From Halotalea alkalilenta (GTDB lineage: Bacteria; Pseudomonadota; Gammaproteobacteria; Pseudomonadales; Halomonadaceae): 64,000 nt of DNA. Under the pieces are notes generated by a model, which worked only from the letters and a program-made list of their open reading frames with translations, had not been told where the DNA came from and searched no databases. The stretch spans positions 1,302,001 through 1,366,000 of the forward strand of contig NZ_CP015243.1 in the NCBI RefSeq assembly GCF_001648175.1, read 5' to 3'. A program made the position numbers and the translations under genes. Shown piece by piece: positions 9,181 to 21,176 of this stretch (position 1 is the first letter of the stretch; each line of letters starts with the position of its first letter).

Positions 9181-10308
9181 TCAGCGCTGGGCCAGCGGCA
9201 CGAACTCGCGCGGCTCGGAACCGACGTAGTCGGCGCTGGGACGAATGATGCGGTTGTCGGCGCGCTGCTCGAACACATGGGCGCTCCAGCCGGCGGTGCG
9301 GGCGATGACGAAGATCGGCGTGAACAGCCCGGTGGGGATGCCCAGCGAGTGGTAGGCGCTGGCGTGGTAGAAGTCGGCGTTGGGAAAGAGCCCCTTCTGC
9401 TCGTCCATCAGCGCGGCGATCGCACGCGACACCTCGAGCAGCCGGTGCGAGGCGGGGCTGGTGGCGAGCCGCGCGGCCCAGCGCTCGATCACTGCGCTGC
9501 GAGGGTCTCTGTCGCGATAGATCGCATGGCCGAAGCCCATCACCTTCTCTTTGCGCTCGAGCATCCGCGCGACTCCGATCCGCGCCGCCTCGACGCTGTC
9601 GAAGCGCTCGATCAGCGCCATCGCCTCTTCGTTGGCGCCGCCGTGCAGCGGCCCGCGCAGTGCGCCGACCGCGGCGGTCAGGCAGGAGTAGAGATCGGCC
9701 AGGGTCGAGGCGACCACTCGCGCAGTGAAGGTCGAGGCGTTGAATTCGTGCTCGGCGTAGAGCACCAGCGATGCGTCGAGCGCCCGGCGATGCATCTCGC
9801 TCGGCCGCGTGCTGTGGAGCAGGGTGAGGAAGTGCTCGGCGACGCCGTCCGCTGCGCTTTCGGTATCGATCCGTTCGCCCCCATGGGCATAGCGGTACCA
9901 GTAGCAGATGATCCCCGGCAGCGCGCCGAGCAAACGTTCGGCGGCCTCGCGCTGTGCGCTGAAGTCTGCTTCGGGGGCGAGGTTGCCGTAGAGCGAGACG
10001 CCGGTCCTCACCGCCTCCATCGGAGGCGTTTGCGCCGGAATCTGTTCGAGCCCGCGCTTGAGCGCCTCTGGCAGGCGGCGATGACGGCGCAGCCTGCTCT
10101 TCAATTCATCGAGCTGCTCGACGGTGGGCAGCTCGGCTTCGAACAGCAGCCAGACCACCTCCTCGAAGCTGGCCTGCTCGGCCAGCTCCTCGATCGCATA
10201 GCCTCGATAGGTCAGCCCGTGGCCTTCGCGGCCGACGGTGGAGAGCGCGGTACGCCCGGCGACCTGGCCGCGCAGGCCGGCACCGCCCAACGGCTTGGCA
10301 TTGGTCAC
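9181..10308 (-). CDS. prpC: 2-methylcitrate synthase
   Basis: Condenses propionyl-CoA with oxaloacetate to 2-methylcitrate. The 375-residue citrate-synthase fold has the catalytic residues in place: [12 protein letters not shown] with His222, [13 protein letters not shown] with His261, and [16 protein letters not shown] with Asp312. The start is the GTG at 10308, placed just after AAGGAGGT and overlapping the prpB stop (GTGA), which implies translational coupling. Citrate synthase of the primary TCA type is longer, and the prpB/prpD neighbours make the methylcitrate role the better call. Confidence 0.95.
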   Translation of the reverse strand: MTNAKPLGGAGLRGQVAGRTALSTVGREGHGLTYRGYAIEELAEQASFEEVVWLLFEAELPTVEQLDELKSRLRRHRRLPEALKRGLEQIPAQTPPMEAVRTGVSLYGNLAPEADFSAQREAAERLLGALPGIICYWYRYAHGGERIDTESAADGVAEHFLTLLHSTRPSEMHRRALDASLVLYAEHEFNASTFTARVVASTLADLYSCLTAAVGALRGPLHGGANEEAMALIERFDSVEAARIGVARMLERKEKVMGFGHAIYRDRDPRSAVIERWAARLATSPASHRLLEVSRAIAALMDEQKGLFPNADFYHASAYHSLGIPTGLFTPIFVIARTAGWSAHVFEQRADNRIIRPSADYVGSEPREFVPLAQR

Positions 10309-11204
10309 CGGGCACCTCCTTCGCGATCCTGGGCGAACAGCGCATCCAGACGCCGTTCGAAGGCGTGATAGCCGATCCGCTCGTAGAGCTCCTCGCGGCT
10401 CTGCATGGTCTCGACCGCCGCCGCCTGGGTGCCATCGCGGCGGATCGTCTCGAACACCCGCTCGGCGGCGCGGTTGGCGGCGCGGAAGGCGGAGAGCGGA
10501 TAGAGCGCGAGGGCGACGCCGCAGCGCTCGAGCTCATCGAGCGTGAACAGCGGCGTGGCGCCGAATTCGGTCAGGTTGGCCAGCACCGGCACCGGTACTT
10601 GGCTTACGAAGCGCTGGTAGGTGGCGAGATCGGTCACCGCTTCGGGGAAGATCATATCGGCACCGGCCTCGACGCAGGCCTGGGCGCGTTCGATCGCGGG
10701 CTCGAGCCCCTCCACCGCGAGTGCATCCGTGCGCGCCATGATCACGAAGCCGTCGTCGAAGCGAGCATCCACTGCGGCCTTGATCCGATCGACCATCTCG
10801 GCGCGACTGACGATCGCCTTGCCAGGGCGGTGGCCGCAGCGCTTGGCGCCGACCTGGTCCTCGATGTGCAGCCCACCCGCGCCCGCGCGGATCAGCGAAC
10901 GCACGGTGCGCGCGACGTTGAACGCCGAGGGGCCGAAGCCGGTGTCGACATCGACCAGTACCGGCAGTTCGCATACGTCGACGATCCGGCGCAGGTCGAT
11001 CAGTACGTCCTCGAGCTGGGTGATGCCGAGATCCGGCATGCCCAGCGAACCGGCGGCGACACCGCCGCCGGAGAGATAGAGCGCACGGAACCCGGCGCGC
11101 TGGGCGAGCAGCGCATGGTTGGCGTTGGTCGCACCCACTACCTGCAGCGGGCGTTCGGCATTGACGGCGGCGCGAAGTTTCGCACCGGCGCTGTCACGGG
11201 TCAT
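10305..11204 (-). CDS. prpB: 2-methylisocitrate lyase
   Basis: Cleaves 2-methylisocitrate to pyruvate and succinate, closing the methylcitrate cycle. The 299-residue protein has the PEP-mutase/isocitrate-lyase fold: [15 protein letters not shown], the metal-binding [11 protein letters not shown] (Asp85, Asp87) and the catalytic loop KRCGHRPGK with Cys123. Its ATG overlaps the stop of the upstream gntR gene (ATGA) and its own stop overlaps prpC, so the three are read as one message. Confidence 0.96.
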   Translation of the reverse strand: MTRDSAGAKLRAAVNAERPLQVVGATNANHALLAQRAGFRALYLSGGGVAAGSLGMPDLGITQLEDVLIDLRRIVDVCELPVLVDVDTGFGPSAFNVARTVRSLIRAGAGGLHIEDQVGAKRCGHRPGKAIVSRAEMVDRIKAAVDARFDDGFVIMARTDALAVEGLEPAIERAQACVEAGADMIFPEAVTDLATYQRFVSQVPVPVLANLTEFGATPLFTLDELERCGVALALYPLSAFRAANRAAERVFETIRRDGTQAAAVETMQSREELYERIGYHAFERRLDALFAQDREGGAR

Positions 11205-11914
11205 GAGCTTGCTCCTTCAGTGGATGGTTGCGTGCTCAGGCGGCGTTCGATGTGGTGCCGCGATGTGGCGATGTGGCGACGCATCAGGATCTCGGCGAGC
11301 TCGCCGTCCCGGGCGGCGAGCGCCTCCAGAATGCGGCGGTGTTCGATCATCGCCTGAGGGGCGCGACCGGCGTCCGCGGCCAGCTGTACCCGATAGATGC
11401 GCAGCCGCTGGTAGAGCCCATCGCCGAGCATCTGGGTCAGGGCGGCATTGCCGCTGGCCTGGACGATGCGATAGTGGAAGTCGAAATCCCCCTCCTGATG
11501 GCAGTAGCCCCGCCCTGCGGTGAAGTCGGTCGATTCGGCATGCTGGTCGAGCAGCCGCGAAAGGGAGGCGACCTCGCTCGCCGGCATCCGCGCCGCCGCG
11601 AGCCGACAGGCCAATCCCTCGAGCGATTCGCGGATCTGGAACAGCTCGATCAGCGAGCTCAGCTCGAGCGTGACCACCCGGGTACCGATGTGCGCCTCGC
11701 GCACCACCAGGCGATGTCCCTCCAGGCGGTGCAGCGCGGCACGCAGGGTGCCGCGGCTGATGCCGTAGCGGCTGGCCAGCGCCGGCTCCGAGAGCTTGCT
11801 GCCGGCGGCCAGTTCGCCAGTGATGATCGCGCGCTGCAGGTCGTGGAATACCTGCTCTGCGCGGGTCTCGCGCGCGGCCGCATCGGCGGATGCGGTGAGG
11901 ATCGAAGAGGACAT
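11201..11914 (-). CDS. GntR-family (FadR/FCD-type) regulator of the prp operon
   Basis: First gene of the prp operon and probably its own regulator. From ATG 11914 the protein has 237 residues: an N-terminal winged helix with [20 protein letters not shown] and [13 protein letters not shown], then an all-helical FCD effector domain with [16 protein letters not shown], the metal-type His/Asp pattern [14 protein letters not shown] and [12 protein letters not shown]. Many prp operons in Pseudomonas and Halomonas relatives start with a GntR gene (family knowledge). The adjacent inverted repeats are candidate binding sites. Confidence 0.92.
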   Translation of the reverse strand: MSSSILTASADAAARETRAEQVFHDLQRAIITGELAAGSKLSEPALASRYGISRGTLRAALHRLEGHRLVVREAHIGTRVVTLELSSLIELFQIRESLEGLACRLAAARMPASEVASLSRLLDQHAESTDFTAGRGYCHQEGDFDFHYRIVQASGNAALTQMLGDGLYQRLRIYRVQLAADAGRAPQAMIEHRRILEALAARDGELAEILMRRHIATSRHHIERRLSTQPSTEGASS

Positions 11915-11915
11915 G

Positions 11916-11997
11916 TGTCGACAGTCGAGTGGAGAATGTGGCGTAAAAGCTATTCCCCTGGCGTGTTTTTCACTATTAGACACAAGTAGTGTCGACA
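11916..11997. promoter_or_regulatory. gntR-prp promoter region with repeated TGTCGACA
   Basis: The palindrome TGTCGACA occurs twice in the gntR upstream region, at 11916-11923 directly before the start codon and at 11990-11997. Next to the distal copy is the perfect inverted repeat GACAC-AAGTA-GTGTC (11979-11993). The spacing and position suggest autoregulatory operators of the GntR protein. The binding assignment is inference. Confidence 0.45.
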
Positions 11998-12183
11998 ATG
12001 TCCCAGTCGTTTAGCGGGCGCGATCGAGGGTGAGGGGAAGGGGGCGGGAGCGGAGTCTCTCGGGCACTGGCGGGAGGGCGGCAGCGGCCGTTTCACGATG
12101 TTGTTGTTTTGTTTATTCAATATGCACGTGCCGGGGTGGTTAATATAAGCAGGGATTAAGTTCGAGCGGCATAGGAACCAGCG

Positions 12184-13367
12184 GTGAACGATTCTCCAAC
12201 GCAAAACCAGCCGGGCCGGCCGCGGCGCGTCTATCCGCTCGCGATCGCCATCGCAGCGCTCCTCGGCTTGGCGATCTACCTGGTGTTCCTGCGCGGTGGG
12301 GGCGAATCGGGACAAATGGCGATGCCGGCCACTCCCGTCCAGGTCGCCGTCACCCGTCGAGGCGAGGTCCCGGTAGAACTGGGCGCCCTGGGTACGGTGA
12401 GCGCCAACCAGAGCGTCACCGTCACCAGCAGGATCGACGGCCAGCTGATGGCGGTGCACTTCACCGAAGGGCAGAGGGTCGAGGCCGGCCAGCTGCTGGC
12501 GGAAATCGACACCCGCGGCTATCAGGCGACCAAGGCGCAGTATCAGGGGGAGCTGGCGCAGAACCAGGCGCTGCTCGCCAGTGCCAGGCAGACCCTCGCG
12601 CGCTATCGCAGGCTGCATGCCCAGGACTCCCTGGCCCAGCAGGATCTCGATACCCAGATCGCCACCGTGGGCGAATACGAAGGTGCGGTCGCCGCCGACC
12701 AGGCCCAGATCGAGGCCGCCCAGGTGGATATCGACTATGGCAGGATCACCGCGCCGATCAGCGGCTACGTCGGTCTGCGGCTGGTCGACCCCGGCAACAT
12801 GGTGCTTTCGAGCGATACCGATGGCATCGTCACCATCACCCAGACCCAGCCGATCGCGGTGACCTTCAGCATTGCCGAGAAGCACCTCGACCAGGTGCTG
12901 CCGGTGCTGCGAGGCGGTAGCACGCTGCCGGTGGAGGTGCTCGGCCAGGGGGCGGGCAGCCGATCGCCAGCGGCGAAGTACGCTTCCTCGCCAACCAGAT
13001 CGATACCTCGACCGGCAGCATCGAGCTCAAGGCGATATTCGCCAACGAGGACGAGCGGCTGTTTCCCAATCAGTTCGTCAATGTGCGGCTGCGGGTCGGC
13101 ACCCTCGAGGGTGTGGTGATCGCACCGGCGGCGGCGCTGCAGTTCAGCGACTCGGGCGATTTCGTCTATGTGGTCGGCGATGGCGACACCGTCAGCCGAC
13201 GGGCGGTTACTTCCGGCCCCGCCGATGGCAACGGCGGCGTGGCGATCACCCAGGGGCTCGAGCCCGGCGAGCGGGTGATCACCCGAGGGATCGACCGCTT
13301 GACCGAGGGCGTCAAGGTCATCCCGGTCGACGCCGCGACCGATGCCAACGACAGCGCGAGCGGATGA
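12184..13367 (+). pseudogene. mdtA: MdtA-type RND efflux adaptor, frameshifted
   Basis: Periplasmic membrane-fusion protein of a tripartite efflux pump. Residues 1 to about 255 read well from the GTG at 12184: one N-terminal membrane anchor, barrel-sandwich halves PVELGALGTVSANQSVTV and RITAPISGYVGLRLVDPGN, and a helical hairpin between them. At the G-rich run at 12948-12956 the proper reading jumps to another frame, where [20 protein letters not shown] and the C-terminal domain continue to the stop at 13367. One base appears to be missing. In the first frame a nonsense tail ends at 13119. The last bases overlap the mdtB ATG. Either a true inactivation or a sequencing error. Confidence 0.85.
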
Positions 13368-16300
13368 ATCCTTCCCGCCTCTTCATCCAGCGGCCCATCG
13401 CCACGCTGCTATTGATGGCCGCGCTGCTCTGCACCGGGCTGTTCGCCTACCAGCAGCTCAGCATCTCGGCGCTGCCTGAGGTCGACTACCCGACCATCCA
13501 GGTCACTACCCTCTATCCCGGCGCTGGGCCGGAGGTAATGGCGTCCAAGGTGACCGCGCCGCTCGAGCGGCAGCTCGGGCAGATGTCGGGGCTCGGCCAG
13601 ATGTACTCGAACAGCGCCGGCGGATCGTCGGTGATCACTCTGACCTTCGGTCTCGACGTTTCGCTCGATGTCGCCGAGCAGGAAGTGCAGGCGGCGATCA
13701 ACGCAGCGGATTCGCTGCTGCCGACCGATCTTCCCGATCCGCCCACCTACAAGAAGGTCAATCCTGCCGACAGCGCGGTGATCACCCTCGCGGCCAGTTC
13801 ATCCAGCCTGCCGTTGACCGAGGTGCAGGACCTGCTCAATACCCGGGTGGCGCTCAAGCTCGCACAGATTTCAGGCGTGGGCCTGGTCAGTCTCGAAGGT
13901 GGCCATAAGCCCGCGGTGCGGATCCGGGTCGATCCCGCTGCGCTTGCCGCCCACCGGCTCTCGTTCGAGGACGTCTACGACGTCGTCGGCGGCGGCAACG
14001 TCAACGGCTCGAAGGGGGGATTCGACGGCCCCGATCACTCGGTCACCATCGATGCCAACGACCAGCTCGAATCGGCGGCCGAATACGGCGAGCTGGTGCT
14101 CAAGTACGAGGATGGCGCGGCGCTCAAGCTCAGCGATGTCGCCACCCTCGAGCGAGCCGCGGAGGACGTCTACCAGTCCGCCTGGGCCAATGGCGAGCCC
14201 GCCATCGTGATCAGCGTGCAGCGCCAGCCGGGAGCCAACGTGATCGAGGTGGTCGACCGCATCGAGTCGATGCTGCCGACGCTGAAGGAGTCGCTACCCG
14301 CGTCCGTCGAGCTGCAGGTGCTCAGCGATCGGACCCAGACCATTCGCGCCTCGATCAGCGACGTCCAGTTCGAGATGATGCTGGCAGTGGCGCTGGTGGT
14401 GATGGTCTGCTTTTTGTTCCTGCGCACGGTCGCCGCCACGCTGATCCCGGGCGTCGCGGTGCCGCTGTCGCTGATCGGCACCTTCGGGGTGATGTACCTC
14501 GCCGGTTTCAGTCTCAACAACCTGACCCTGATGGCGCTTACCATCGCCACCGGCTTCGTGATCGACGACGCGATCGTGGTGGTGGAGAACATCCAGCGCC
14601 GGCTCGAGGAGGGCGAGCCGCCGATGCAGGCGGCGCTGAAGGGCAGCGAGCAGATCGGCTTCACCATCGTCTCGCTGACCCTGTCGCTGATCGCAGTGCT
14701 GATCCCGCTGCTGTTCATGGGCGACGTCGTCGGCCGATTGTTCCGCGAGTTCTCGATCACCCTGGCGGTGGCGATCCTGGTCTCGATGGTGGTATCGCTG
14801 ACGCTGACACCGATGCTCTGCGCCTACCTGCTCCAGCACCTGCCCGAGCAGCGCCAAAGCCGTTTCTCGAGGTGGGCGGACCTGCAGTTCAAGCGCCTGG
14901 TCGACGGCTACGATCGCTGTCTGATCCGGGTGCTGGCGCACCAGCGCCTGACTCTGCTGGTGGCGCTGCTGTGCGTGGTGCTCACCGCGCTGCTCTACCT
15001 TGCGGTGCCGAAGGGCTTCTTCCCCAGCCAGGACACCGGCCTGATCCAGGCGACCACCATTGCGCCGCAGAGCGTCTCCTTCGCCGAGATGAGCCGGCGC
15101 CAGCAGTCGCTGGCGAAGATGGTCGACGAGGACCCTGACGTCGCCAGCGTCAGCTCGATCATCGGTGTCGATGGCAGCAACGAGGCGCAGAACATCGGGC
15201 GGATGCAGATCGCGCTGAAGCCCTTTTCGATGCGCAGCGCCAGCGCGGAGGAGGTGATCGACCGGCTGCGCGCCAAGGCGGCGGCGGTGATCGGAATATC
15301 GCTCTACCTGACGCCTGGCCAGGACCTGACCGTCGATACGCTGCGCATGCCGAGTCAGTACCAGCTGACCCTGGACGCGACAGACCGCGGCACGCTCGCC
15401 GAGTGGGCGCCGAAGCTGACCGAAGCGCTGGCGCAGCGGCCCGAGCTCAGGGGCGTGGTCGACAACCTGCAGGACCAGGCGCCGGTGACCTACGTCAGGA
15501 TCGACCGCGCGCTCGCCGCGCGCTACGGAATCAGCGCCTCCGACATCGATACCGCGCTCTACAACGCATACGGGCAGCGCTTGATCTCGACCATCTTCAC
15601 CCAGTCCAACCAGTACCGCGTGGTGCTCGAAGTCGCCCCCGAGTACCGGCTGACCCCGGCTGACCTGGAGCGGCTCTATCTCTCCGGCGAGGACGGTTCG
15701 GATGCGAGCGGTTCGTCCAGCGCCGCCAAGTCGAGCGCCACCACGCCGATGGTCAGGCTGACCAGCGTAGCCAGCATCGAGCAGCGGGTCGGCTATCAGA
15801 ATCTGAACCGCCTCGACCAGCTGCCGGCGGTGGGAATCTCTTTCGATATCGCCAGCGGCTACTCGCTCGAAGAGGCCCGCACGGCGGTGGAGCAGGCGCA
15901 GCAGCAGATCGGCATGCCGCAGGCGATCACCCTGCGCTACCAGGGTGCGGCCAGCGCCTTCACCCAGGCTACCGGCAATACGCTCTGGCTGATCCTCGCC
16001 GCGCTGCTGACCATGTACGTGGTGCTCGGGGTGCTCTACGAGAGTTTCATCCATCCATTGACGATCCTCTCGACCCTGCCCTCTGCGGCGATCGGGGCAC
16101 TGCTGGCATTGATGTTCACCGATACCGACTTCAGCCTGATCGCGCTGATCGGGGTGATCCTGCTGATCGGGATCGTCAAGAAGAACGCGATCATGCTGAT
16201 CGATTTCGCGCTCGAAGGGGAGCGCGAGCAGGGCTTGAGCGCGCTGGAGGCGATCCACCGGGCCTGTCTTTTGCGTTTCAGGCCGATCCTGATGACCACG

Positions 16301-16522
16301 CTTGCGGCGATGCTCGGCGCGCTGCCGCTGATGCTGGCGAGCGGGGCGGGGGCCGAGCTGCGTACGCCGCTGGGGCTGACCATCGTGGGCGGGCTGCTGG
16401 TCAGTCAATTGCTGACGCTGTTCACCACGCCGGTGATCTATCTCATGTTCGACCGGATGGCGGGTCGTCTGCGCGAGGGCTGGTTCCGACGCAGCGGGCG
16501 GGAAGGCGGTGAGCGCTCATGA
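13364..16522 (+). CDS. mdtB: RND multidrug efflux pump subunit, MdtB-like
   Basis: Inner-membrane proton-driven efflux subunit of 1052 residues, the normal RND length. It opens with [21 protein letters not shown], has two large periplasmic loops, and the central helix 4 motif [16 protein letters not shown] with paired Asp residues for proton transfer; [15 protein letters not shown] marks the second half. The ATG overlaps the stop of the adaptor gene and its own stop overlaps mdtC (ATGA both times). Two different RND subunits in a row is the hallmark of MdtBC-type heteromeric pumps. Confidence 0.95.
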   Translation: MNPSRLFIQRPIATLLLMAALLCTGLFAYQQLSISALPEVDYPTIQVTTLYPGAGPEVMASKVTAPLERQLGQMSGLGQMYSNSAGGSSVITLTFGLDVSLDVAEQEVQAAINAADSLLPTDLPDPPTYKKVNPADSAVITLAASSSSLPLTEVQDLLNTRVALKLAQISGVGLVSLEGGHKPAVRIRVDPAALAAHRLSFEDVYDVVGGGNVNGSKGGFDGPDHSVTIDANDQLESAAEYGELVLKYEDGAALKLSDVATLERAAEDVYQSAWANGEPAIVISVQRQPGANVIEVVDRIESMLPTLKESLPASVELQVLSDRTQTIRASISDVQFEMMLAVALVVMVCFLFLRTVAATLIPGVAVPLSLIGTFGVMYLAGFSLNNLTLMALTIATGFVIDDAIVVVENIQRRLEEGEPPMQAALKGSEQIGFTIVSLTLSLIAVLIPLLFMGDVVGRLFREFSITLAVAILVSMVVSLTLTPMLCAYLLQHLPEQRQSRFSRWADLQFKRLVDGYDRCLIRVLAHQRLTLLVALLCVVLTALLYLAVPKGFFPSQDTGLIQATTIAPQSVSFAEMSRRQQSLAKMVDEDPDVASVSSIIGVDGSNEAQNIGRMQIALKPFSMRSASAEEVIDRLRAKAAAVIGISLYLTPGQDLTVDTLRMPSQYQLTLDATDRGTLAEWAPKLTEALAQRPELRGVVDNLQDQAPVTYVRIDRALAARYGISASDIDTALYNAYGQRLISTIFTQSNQYRVVLEVAPEYRLTPADLERLYLSGEDGSDASGSSSAAKSSATTPMVRLTSVASIEQRVGYQNLNRLDQLPAVGISFDIASGYSLEEARTAVEQAQQQIGMPQAITLRYQGAASAFTQATGNTLWLILAALLTMYVVLGVLYESFIHPLTILSTLPSAAIGALLALMFTDTDFSLIALIGVILLIGIVKKNAIMLIDFALEGEREQGLSALEAIHRACLLRFRPILMTTLAAMLGALPLMLASGAGAELRTPLGLTIVGGLLVSQLLTLFTTPVIYLMFDRMAGRLREGWFRRSGREGGERS

Positions 16523-19500
16523 GGGTGATCGAACTCTTCATCCTGCGCCCGGTCGCGACGCTATTGATCAGCGCGGCGACGGTGCTGCTCGGCTGGCTCG
16601 GCTACGCGCTGATGCCGGTGGCACCGCTGCCGCAGGTCGACTTCCCCACCATCATGGTCGAGGCGAGTCTCGCCGGCGCGAGCCCCGAGACCATGGCCGC
16701 GACCGTGGCCGCGCCGCTCGAGCGCTCGATGGGGCAGATCGCCGGGATCAGCGAGATGACCTCGACGAGCTCGCAGGGGTCGACCAACGTGATCATCCAG
16801 TTCGAGCTCGACCGCGATATCGATGGCGCCGCGCGCGACGTCCAGGCGGCGATCAACGCTGCGCGCAGCCAGCTGCCGAGTTCGATGGCGTCGCTGCCTA
16901 CCTACCACAAGGCCAACCCCTCGGACGCGCCGATCCTGATGCTCGCCTTGACCTCCAAGCGGCTCAGCAGCGGCGAACTCTACGATCTGGCCTCGAGCGA
17001 GCTGCAGCAGAAGATCGCCCAGGTCAGCGGGGTCGGCGAGGTATCGCTGCGCGGCAGCGCGCTGCCCGCGGTGCGCGTCGAGCTCGAACCCTATCAGCTC
17101 AGCCATTACGGCATTTCGCTCGATACGGTGCGTCGCGCGATCGCCGAGGCGACCACCGTCGAGCCCAAGGGCCAGATCCAGGGAGAGGGCACGCGCTGGT
17201 GGATCGATGCCGACGGCCAGCTCGACAGCGCCGAGCAGTATCGTCCGCTGTTGATCAGCTACAGCGATGGGCGCGCGGTGACGCTCGGCGATGTCGCCAC
17301 GGTATCCGACTCGATCGAGGACATATACACCGCAGGCTTCTACAACGGCCAGCCGGCGGTGATGCTCGGGGTGACCCGCTCAGCGGGGGCCAACATGCTC
17401 GAGACCGTCGATGAGATCAAGGCGCTGCTGCCCGCGCTTCGCGAGATGCTGCCCGATGACGTCGAACTCGACACCGTGATCGACCGTTCGACCACCATCC
17501 GCGCCTCGCTGCACGAGACCGAGAGGACCCTCGGCATCGCGATCCTGCTGGTGATCGCGGTGGTGCTGGTGTTCCTGCGCAACCTTCGCGCGATGGTGAT
17601 TCCGGCGGTGGCGCTGCCGATCTCGCTGATCGGCACCTGCGCGGTGATGTACCTGCTTGGCTACAGCCTCGACAACCTTTCGCTGATGGCGCTGATCATC
17701 GCCACCGGCTTCGTCGTCGACGATGCGATCGTGGTGCTCGAGAACGTCAGCCGCCACCTCGAGGAGGGTAAGCCGCCGCTCGAGGCGGCGATGGTCGGGG
17801 CCAGGGAGGTGGGGTTCACGGTGCTGGCGATGACGCTGTCGCTGATCGCGGTGTTCATTCCGATCCTGCTGATGGGCGATATCGTCGGCCGGCTGTTCCG
17901 CGAGTTCGCGGTGACGCTCTCGATCTCGCTGATCGTCTCGCTGCTGGTGTCGCTCAGTCTCACCCCCATGCTCTGCTCCCGGCTGCTCAAGGCGCCTTCG
18001 GCCGCTGCGGCGCGACGCGGCGGATGGCTCCGTGCCTGTGGCCGCATGGTCGAGCGCGGGCTCGACCTGCTCGCCGCAGCCTATGTCGCCTCCCTCGGCC
18101 GGGCGTTGAAGCGGCGGCGCTGGGTGATGCTGGTGCTGGTATTCACCGTGGGGCTCAACATCTATCTCTATACCGTGGTGCAGAAGGGCTTCTTCCCCAG
18201 CCAGGACACCGGGATGCTGATGGGCCAGCTGCGCGCCGACCAGAACATCTCCTTCCAGGCGCTGAGCCCGGTGCTGATCAAGTTCAGCCAGCTGATCGAG
18301 AGCGATCCCGCGGTCGCCAACGTGATGTCGTCGACCGGCAGCGGCGGGTTCGGCTCGCGCAACAGCGCCAACTTCTTCATAAGCCTCAAGCCCTACGACG
18401 AGCGTGAGGACAGCGCGCTGGAGGTCGCCAATCGGCTCAGTGCGAAGGCTCAGGGCACACCGGGGGCGCAGCTTTTCCTGATGCCGGCGGAGGACCTGCA
18501 CATAGGTGGACGCAGCGCCAACGCGACCTATCAATACAGCCTGCAGGCCGACGATCTCGCCATGCTGCGTGAATGGACGCCCAAGGTATATGCCGCCCTG
18601 AGCGCGCTGCCCGAGCTCTCAGGCGTCGACAGCGACGCCCAGGATGGCGGGCAGCAGGTCGAGCTTTCGATCGATCGCCAGGCGGCGATCCGCTACGGCA
18701 TCGATGTCGATATGATCGACACCTTCCTCAACAACGCCTTCAGTCAGCGGCAGGTGGCGACGCTCTATCGGTCGCTCAACCAGTACTACGTGGTGATGGG
18801 GCTCGAGTCCGAGTACACCCAGGACCCCGCGGTGCTCGACGAGCTGTTCGTGCTCAACGACGACGGCGACCGCGTGCCGATCTCGGCGTTCGCCAGCTTC
18901 AAGGGCGGCAGTGCGCCGCTCTCGGTCAACCACCAGGATCAGACCGCGACCAGCACGATCGCCTTCAATCTCGCCGACGGCGCCTCGCTCGAGCGGGCGC
19001 AGCGGGCGATCCAGCGCGCGCTGGTCGCGATCGGCCTGCCCGACGATATCCACGGCGGCTTCGCCGGCACCGCCCAGGCCTATCAGAGCCTGATCAGCAG
19101 CATGCCGTGGCTGATCCTTGCCGCTTTGCTGGCGATGTACATCGTGCTCGGGGTGCTCTACGAAAGCTTGATCCACCCGCTGACCATCCTCTCGACCCTG
19201 CCGTCGGCGGGGATCGGTGCGCTGATCCTGATGCTGGTCACCGGCACGCAGCTCACCGTGATCGCGCTGATCGGCATTCTGCTGCTGATCGGGATCGTCA
19301 AGAAGAACGCGATCATGATGATCGACTTCGCACTCGACCATGAGCGCCGCACCGGCGCCGGTCCGGAACAGGCGATCCTGGCCGCCTGCCGGATGCGCTT
19401 CCGGCCGATCCTGATGACTTCGCTCGCGGCTTTCTTCGGTGCGCTGCCGATGGTGCTCGCCAGCGGCGGCGATGCCGACCTGCGCCGGCCGCTGGGGATG

Positions 19501-19644
19501 GCGATCGTTGGGGGGCTGGTGGTCAGCCAGCTGCTGACGCTCTACACCACGCCGGTGGTCTATCTCTATCTCGATCGCGCGGGCCGGGTCATCGCCAGCT
19601 TCTGGCGCCGGCGCGTTGGTCATCTACCCGACTCCGCTCGTTGA
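16519..19644 (+). CDS. mdtC: RND multidrug efflux pump subunit, MdtC-like
   Basis: Second RND subunit, 1041 residues, close in layout to the preceding gene: [20 protein letters not shown] at the start, [16 protein letters not shown] in helix 4, the [13 protein letters not shown] loop and [15 protein letters not shown] near the end. In the E. coli system MdtB and MdtC assemble as a mixed trimer and both are needed. Here each keeps the Asp pair in helix 4, so both could in principle conduct protons. Coupled by a 4-bp overlap to mdtB. Confidence 0.95.
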   Translation: MRVIELFILRPVATLLISAATVLLGWLGYALMPVAPLPQVDFPTIMVEASLAGASPETMAATVAAPLERSMGQIAGISEMTSTSSQGSTNVIIQFELDRDIDGAARDVQAAINAARSQLPSSMASLPTYHKANPSDAPILMLALTSKRLSSGELYDLASSELQQKIAQVSGVGEVSLRGSALPAVRVELEPYQLSHYGISLDTVRRAIAEATTVEPKGQIQGEGTRWWIDADGQLDSAEQYRPLLISYSDGRAVTLGDVATVSDSIEDIYTAGFYNGQPAVMLGVTRSAGANMLETVDEIKALLPALREMLPDDVELDTVIDRSTTIRASLHETERTLGIAILLVIAVVLVFLRNLRAMVIPAVALPISLIGTCAVMYLLGYSLDNLSLMALIIATGFVVDDAIVVLENVSRHLEEGKPPLEAAMVGAREVGFTVLAMTLSLIAVFIPILLMGDIVGRLFREFAVTLSISLIVSLLVSLSLTPMLCSRLLKAPSAAAARRGGWLRACGRMVERGLDLLAAAYVASLGRALKRRRWVMLVLVFTVGLNIYLYTVVQKGFFPSQDTGMLMGQLRADQNISFQALSPVLIKFSQLIESDPAVANVMSSTGSGGFGSRNSANFFISLKPYDEREDSALEVANRLSAKAQGTPGAQLFLMPAEDLHIGGRSANATYQYSLQADDLAMLREWTPKVYAALSALPELSGVDSDAQDGGQQVELSIDRQAAIRYGIDVDMIDTFLNNAFSQRQVATLYRSLNQYYVVMGLESEYTQDPAVLDELFVLNDDGDRVPISAFASFKGGSAPLSVNHQDQTATSTIAFNLADGASLERAQRAIQRALVAIGLPDDIHGGFAGTAQAYQSLISSMPWLILAALLAMYIVLGVLYESLIHPLTILSTLPSAGIGALILMLVTGTQLTVIALIGILLLIGIVKKNAIMMIDFALDHERRTGAGPEQAILAACRMRFRPILMTSLAAFFGALPMVLASGGDADLRRPLGMAIVGGLVVSQLLTLYTTPVVYLYLDRAGRVIASFWRRRVGHLPDSAR

Positions 19645-19652
19645 GGGCCGCC

Positions 19653-21110
19653 GTGATTTTTCATCGTCGTTGCATCTCCATTCCTTCCTGGTTCCCGGCC
19701 TGCGCGCTGGCGCTGGCGCTCGGCGGCTGCGTCACCGTGGGACCGGACTACCAGCGCCCCGAGGTGGATCTCGGCATCCGCTTCAAGGAGGCCGAGGGCT
19801 GGAAGCCGGCGACGCCCGCCGACGACCAGGCCAAGGGCGCGTGGTGGCGAGCGTTCGACGATCCGCTGCTCGATCGGCTGCTCGACCAAGTCGAGCTCTC
19901 CAACCAGAACGTCGCCCAGTACGCGGCCCAGTATCGCCAGGCGCTGGCGCTCACCGACGCGGCGCGTGCCGATAGGTACCCGAGCGCGACGCTCGAAGGC
20001 AGCGGTACGCGCAGCGGCGGTGGTGGCGGGGCATCCGCCGGCGGCTCGGGTTCCACCGCCTCGCGCTCGGACTCGAACGACAGCGTCAGCGCCGAACTCT
20101 CGCTGAGCTGGGAGCTCGATCTATGGGGCAAGCTCAGGCGCGGCGTCGAAGAGGACCGCGCCAGTGCCCAGTCCAGTGCGGCCGAACTCGCCAACGCGAC
20201 GCTCAGCGCCCAGTCGTCGCTGGCCCAGGACTACTTCTCGCTGCGCGTGCTGGATCAGCGCATCGCGCTCTACGACCAGACGATCGCCGCCTACCAGCGC
20301 TACTTGCAGGTCGTGAGCCACCAGTACGACGCCGGACAGACCTCCAGGGCCGACGTCGCCCAGGCGCAGACCCAGGTGGACGGAGCGCAGGCCTCGCGTC
20401 TCGATCTGGTTTGGCGGCGGGCGCAGTACGAACATGCGATCGCGATCCTGATCGGTAGGCCGCCGGCGGAGTTCGCGCTGGCCAGGATCGACGGCTACAC
20501 GCCGAACCTGCCAAGCATTCCGGTCGGAATGCCGTCCGCACTGCTCGAGCGCCGCCCCGACATCGCCGCGGCCGAACGCGACATGGCTTCGGCCAACGCC
20601 GCGGTGGGCGTTGCCATCGCCGGCTACTATCCCGATCTGACCCTCAGCGCCAGCGGCGCCTACCAGGACTCCGGCCTCTCCAAGCTGTTCTCGATCTCCA
20701 ACCGCTTTTGGTCGCTCGGGCCATCGCTGAGCCAGAGCCTGTTCGACGGTGGCGCCACCGCCGCCGAGGTCGCCCAGGCGCGCGCCGGGTATGACGCGCA
20801 GGTGGCGAGCTATCGCCAGACGGTGCTCGATGCGCTTGGCGAGGTGGAAGACAGTCTGGTCGAGCTGCGCACCCTCGATGATGAGCTCGCGGCCCGCCGG
20901 CGCGCGGCCCAGTCGGCCGAGGAGTCGGCGCGGGTGACCTACAACCAGTATCGCGAGGGGATGATCGACTATCTCGATGTCGCGACCACTCAGCAGACCA
21001 GCCTCGAGCAGCGGCAAAGCGTGCTCGAGCTGGTCAACGATCAGCTGGTCGCCAGCGTTCAGCTGGTCGTGGCCCTGGGCGGTGACTGGTCGGTAAGCGA
21101 GATACCGTGA
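19653..21110 (+). CDS. NodT/TolC-family outer-membrane efflux lipoprotein
   Basis: Outer-membrane channel of the same pump. A lipoprotein signal ends in the lipobox LALGGC, followed by the family block VTVGPDYQRPEVDL; two TolC-like repeats follow, with LSWELDLWGKLRRGVEEDRA and GPSLSQSLFDGGATAAEV. About 485 residues, as usual. The GTG at 19653 is preceded by GAGGG at the right distance; a TTG at 19641 overlapping the mdtC stop is the alternative. Its presence makes the operon a self-contained tripartite pump apart from the adaptor frameshift. Confidence 0.93.
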   Translation: MIFHRRCISIPSWFPACALALALGGCVTVGPDYQRPEVDLGIRFKEAEGWKPATPADDQAKGAWWRAFDDPLLDRLLDQVELSNQNVAQYAAQYRQALALTDAARADRYPSATLEGSGTRSGGGGGASAGGSGSTASRSDSNDSVSAELSLSWELDLWGKLRRGVEEDRASAQSSAAELANATLSAQSSLAQDYFSLRVLDQRIALYDQTIAAYQRYLQVVSHQYDAGQTSRADVAQAQTQVDGAQASRLDLVWRRAQYEHAIAILIGRPPAEFALARIDGYTPNLPSIPVGMPSALLERRPDIAAAERDMASANAAVGVAIAGYYPDLTLSASGAYQDSGLSKLFSISNRFWSLGPSLSQSLFDGGATAAEVAQARAGYDAQVASYRQTVLDALGEVEDSLVELRTLDDELAARRRAAQSAEESARVTYNQYREGMIDYLDVATTQQTSLEQRQSVLELVNDQLVASVQLVVALGGDWSVSEIP

Positions 21111-21118
21111 TCCCGGCT

Positions 21119-21176
21119 GGCCCCTGCCCGGGGCCGCCGTCCTTCGCGTTCCGGCGCGGGACTGGGCCCGCGCCGG
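21119..21176 (+). terminator. Two tandem GC hairpins after the efflux operon
   Basis: GGCCCC-TGCCC-GGGGCC (21119-21135) and, 15 bp on, a 10-bp perfect stem CCGGCGCGGG/CCCGCGCCGG (21151-21160 and 21167-21176). No clear T-run follows either. They probably mark the 3' end of the efflux message. Confidence 0.5.

Noticed and set aside
12872..13363. Upstream extension of the mdtB reading frame
   Set aside because: It overlaps the adaptor gene in a wrong frame and is not like RND proteins; mdtB starts at the ATGA overlap at 13364.
14294..16408. 704-codon open frame antisense to mdtB
   Set aside because: Composition dominated by H, R, Q, D typical of antisense frames in GC-rich DNA; no family resemblance.
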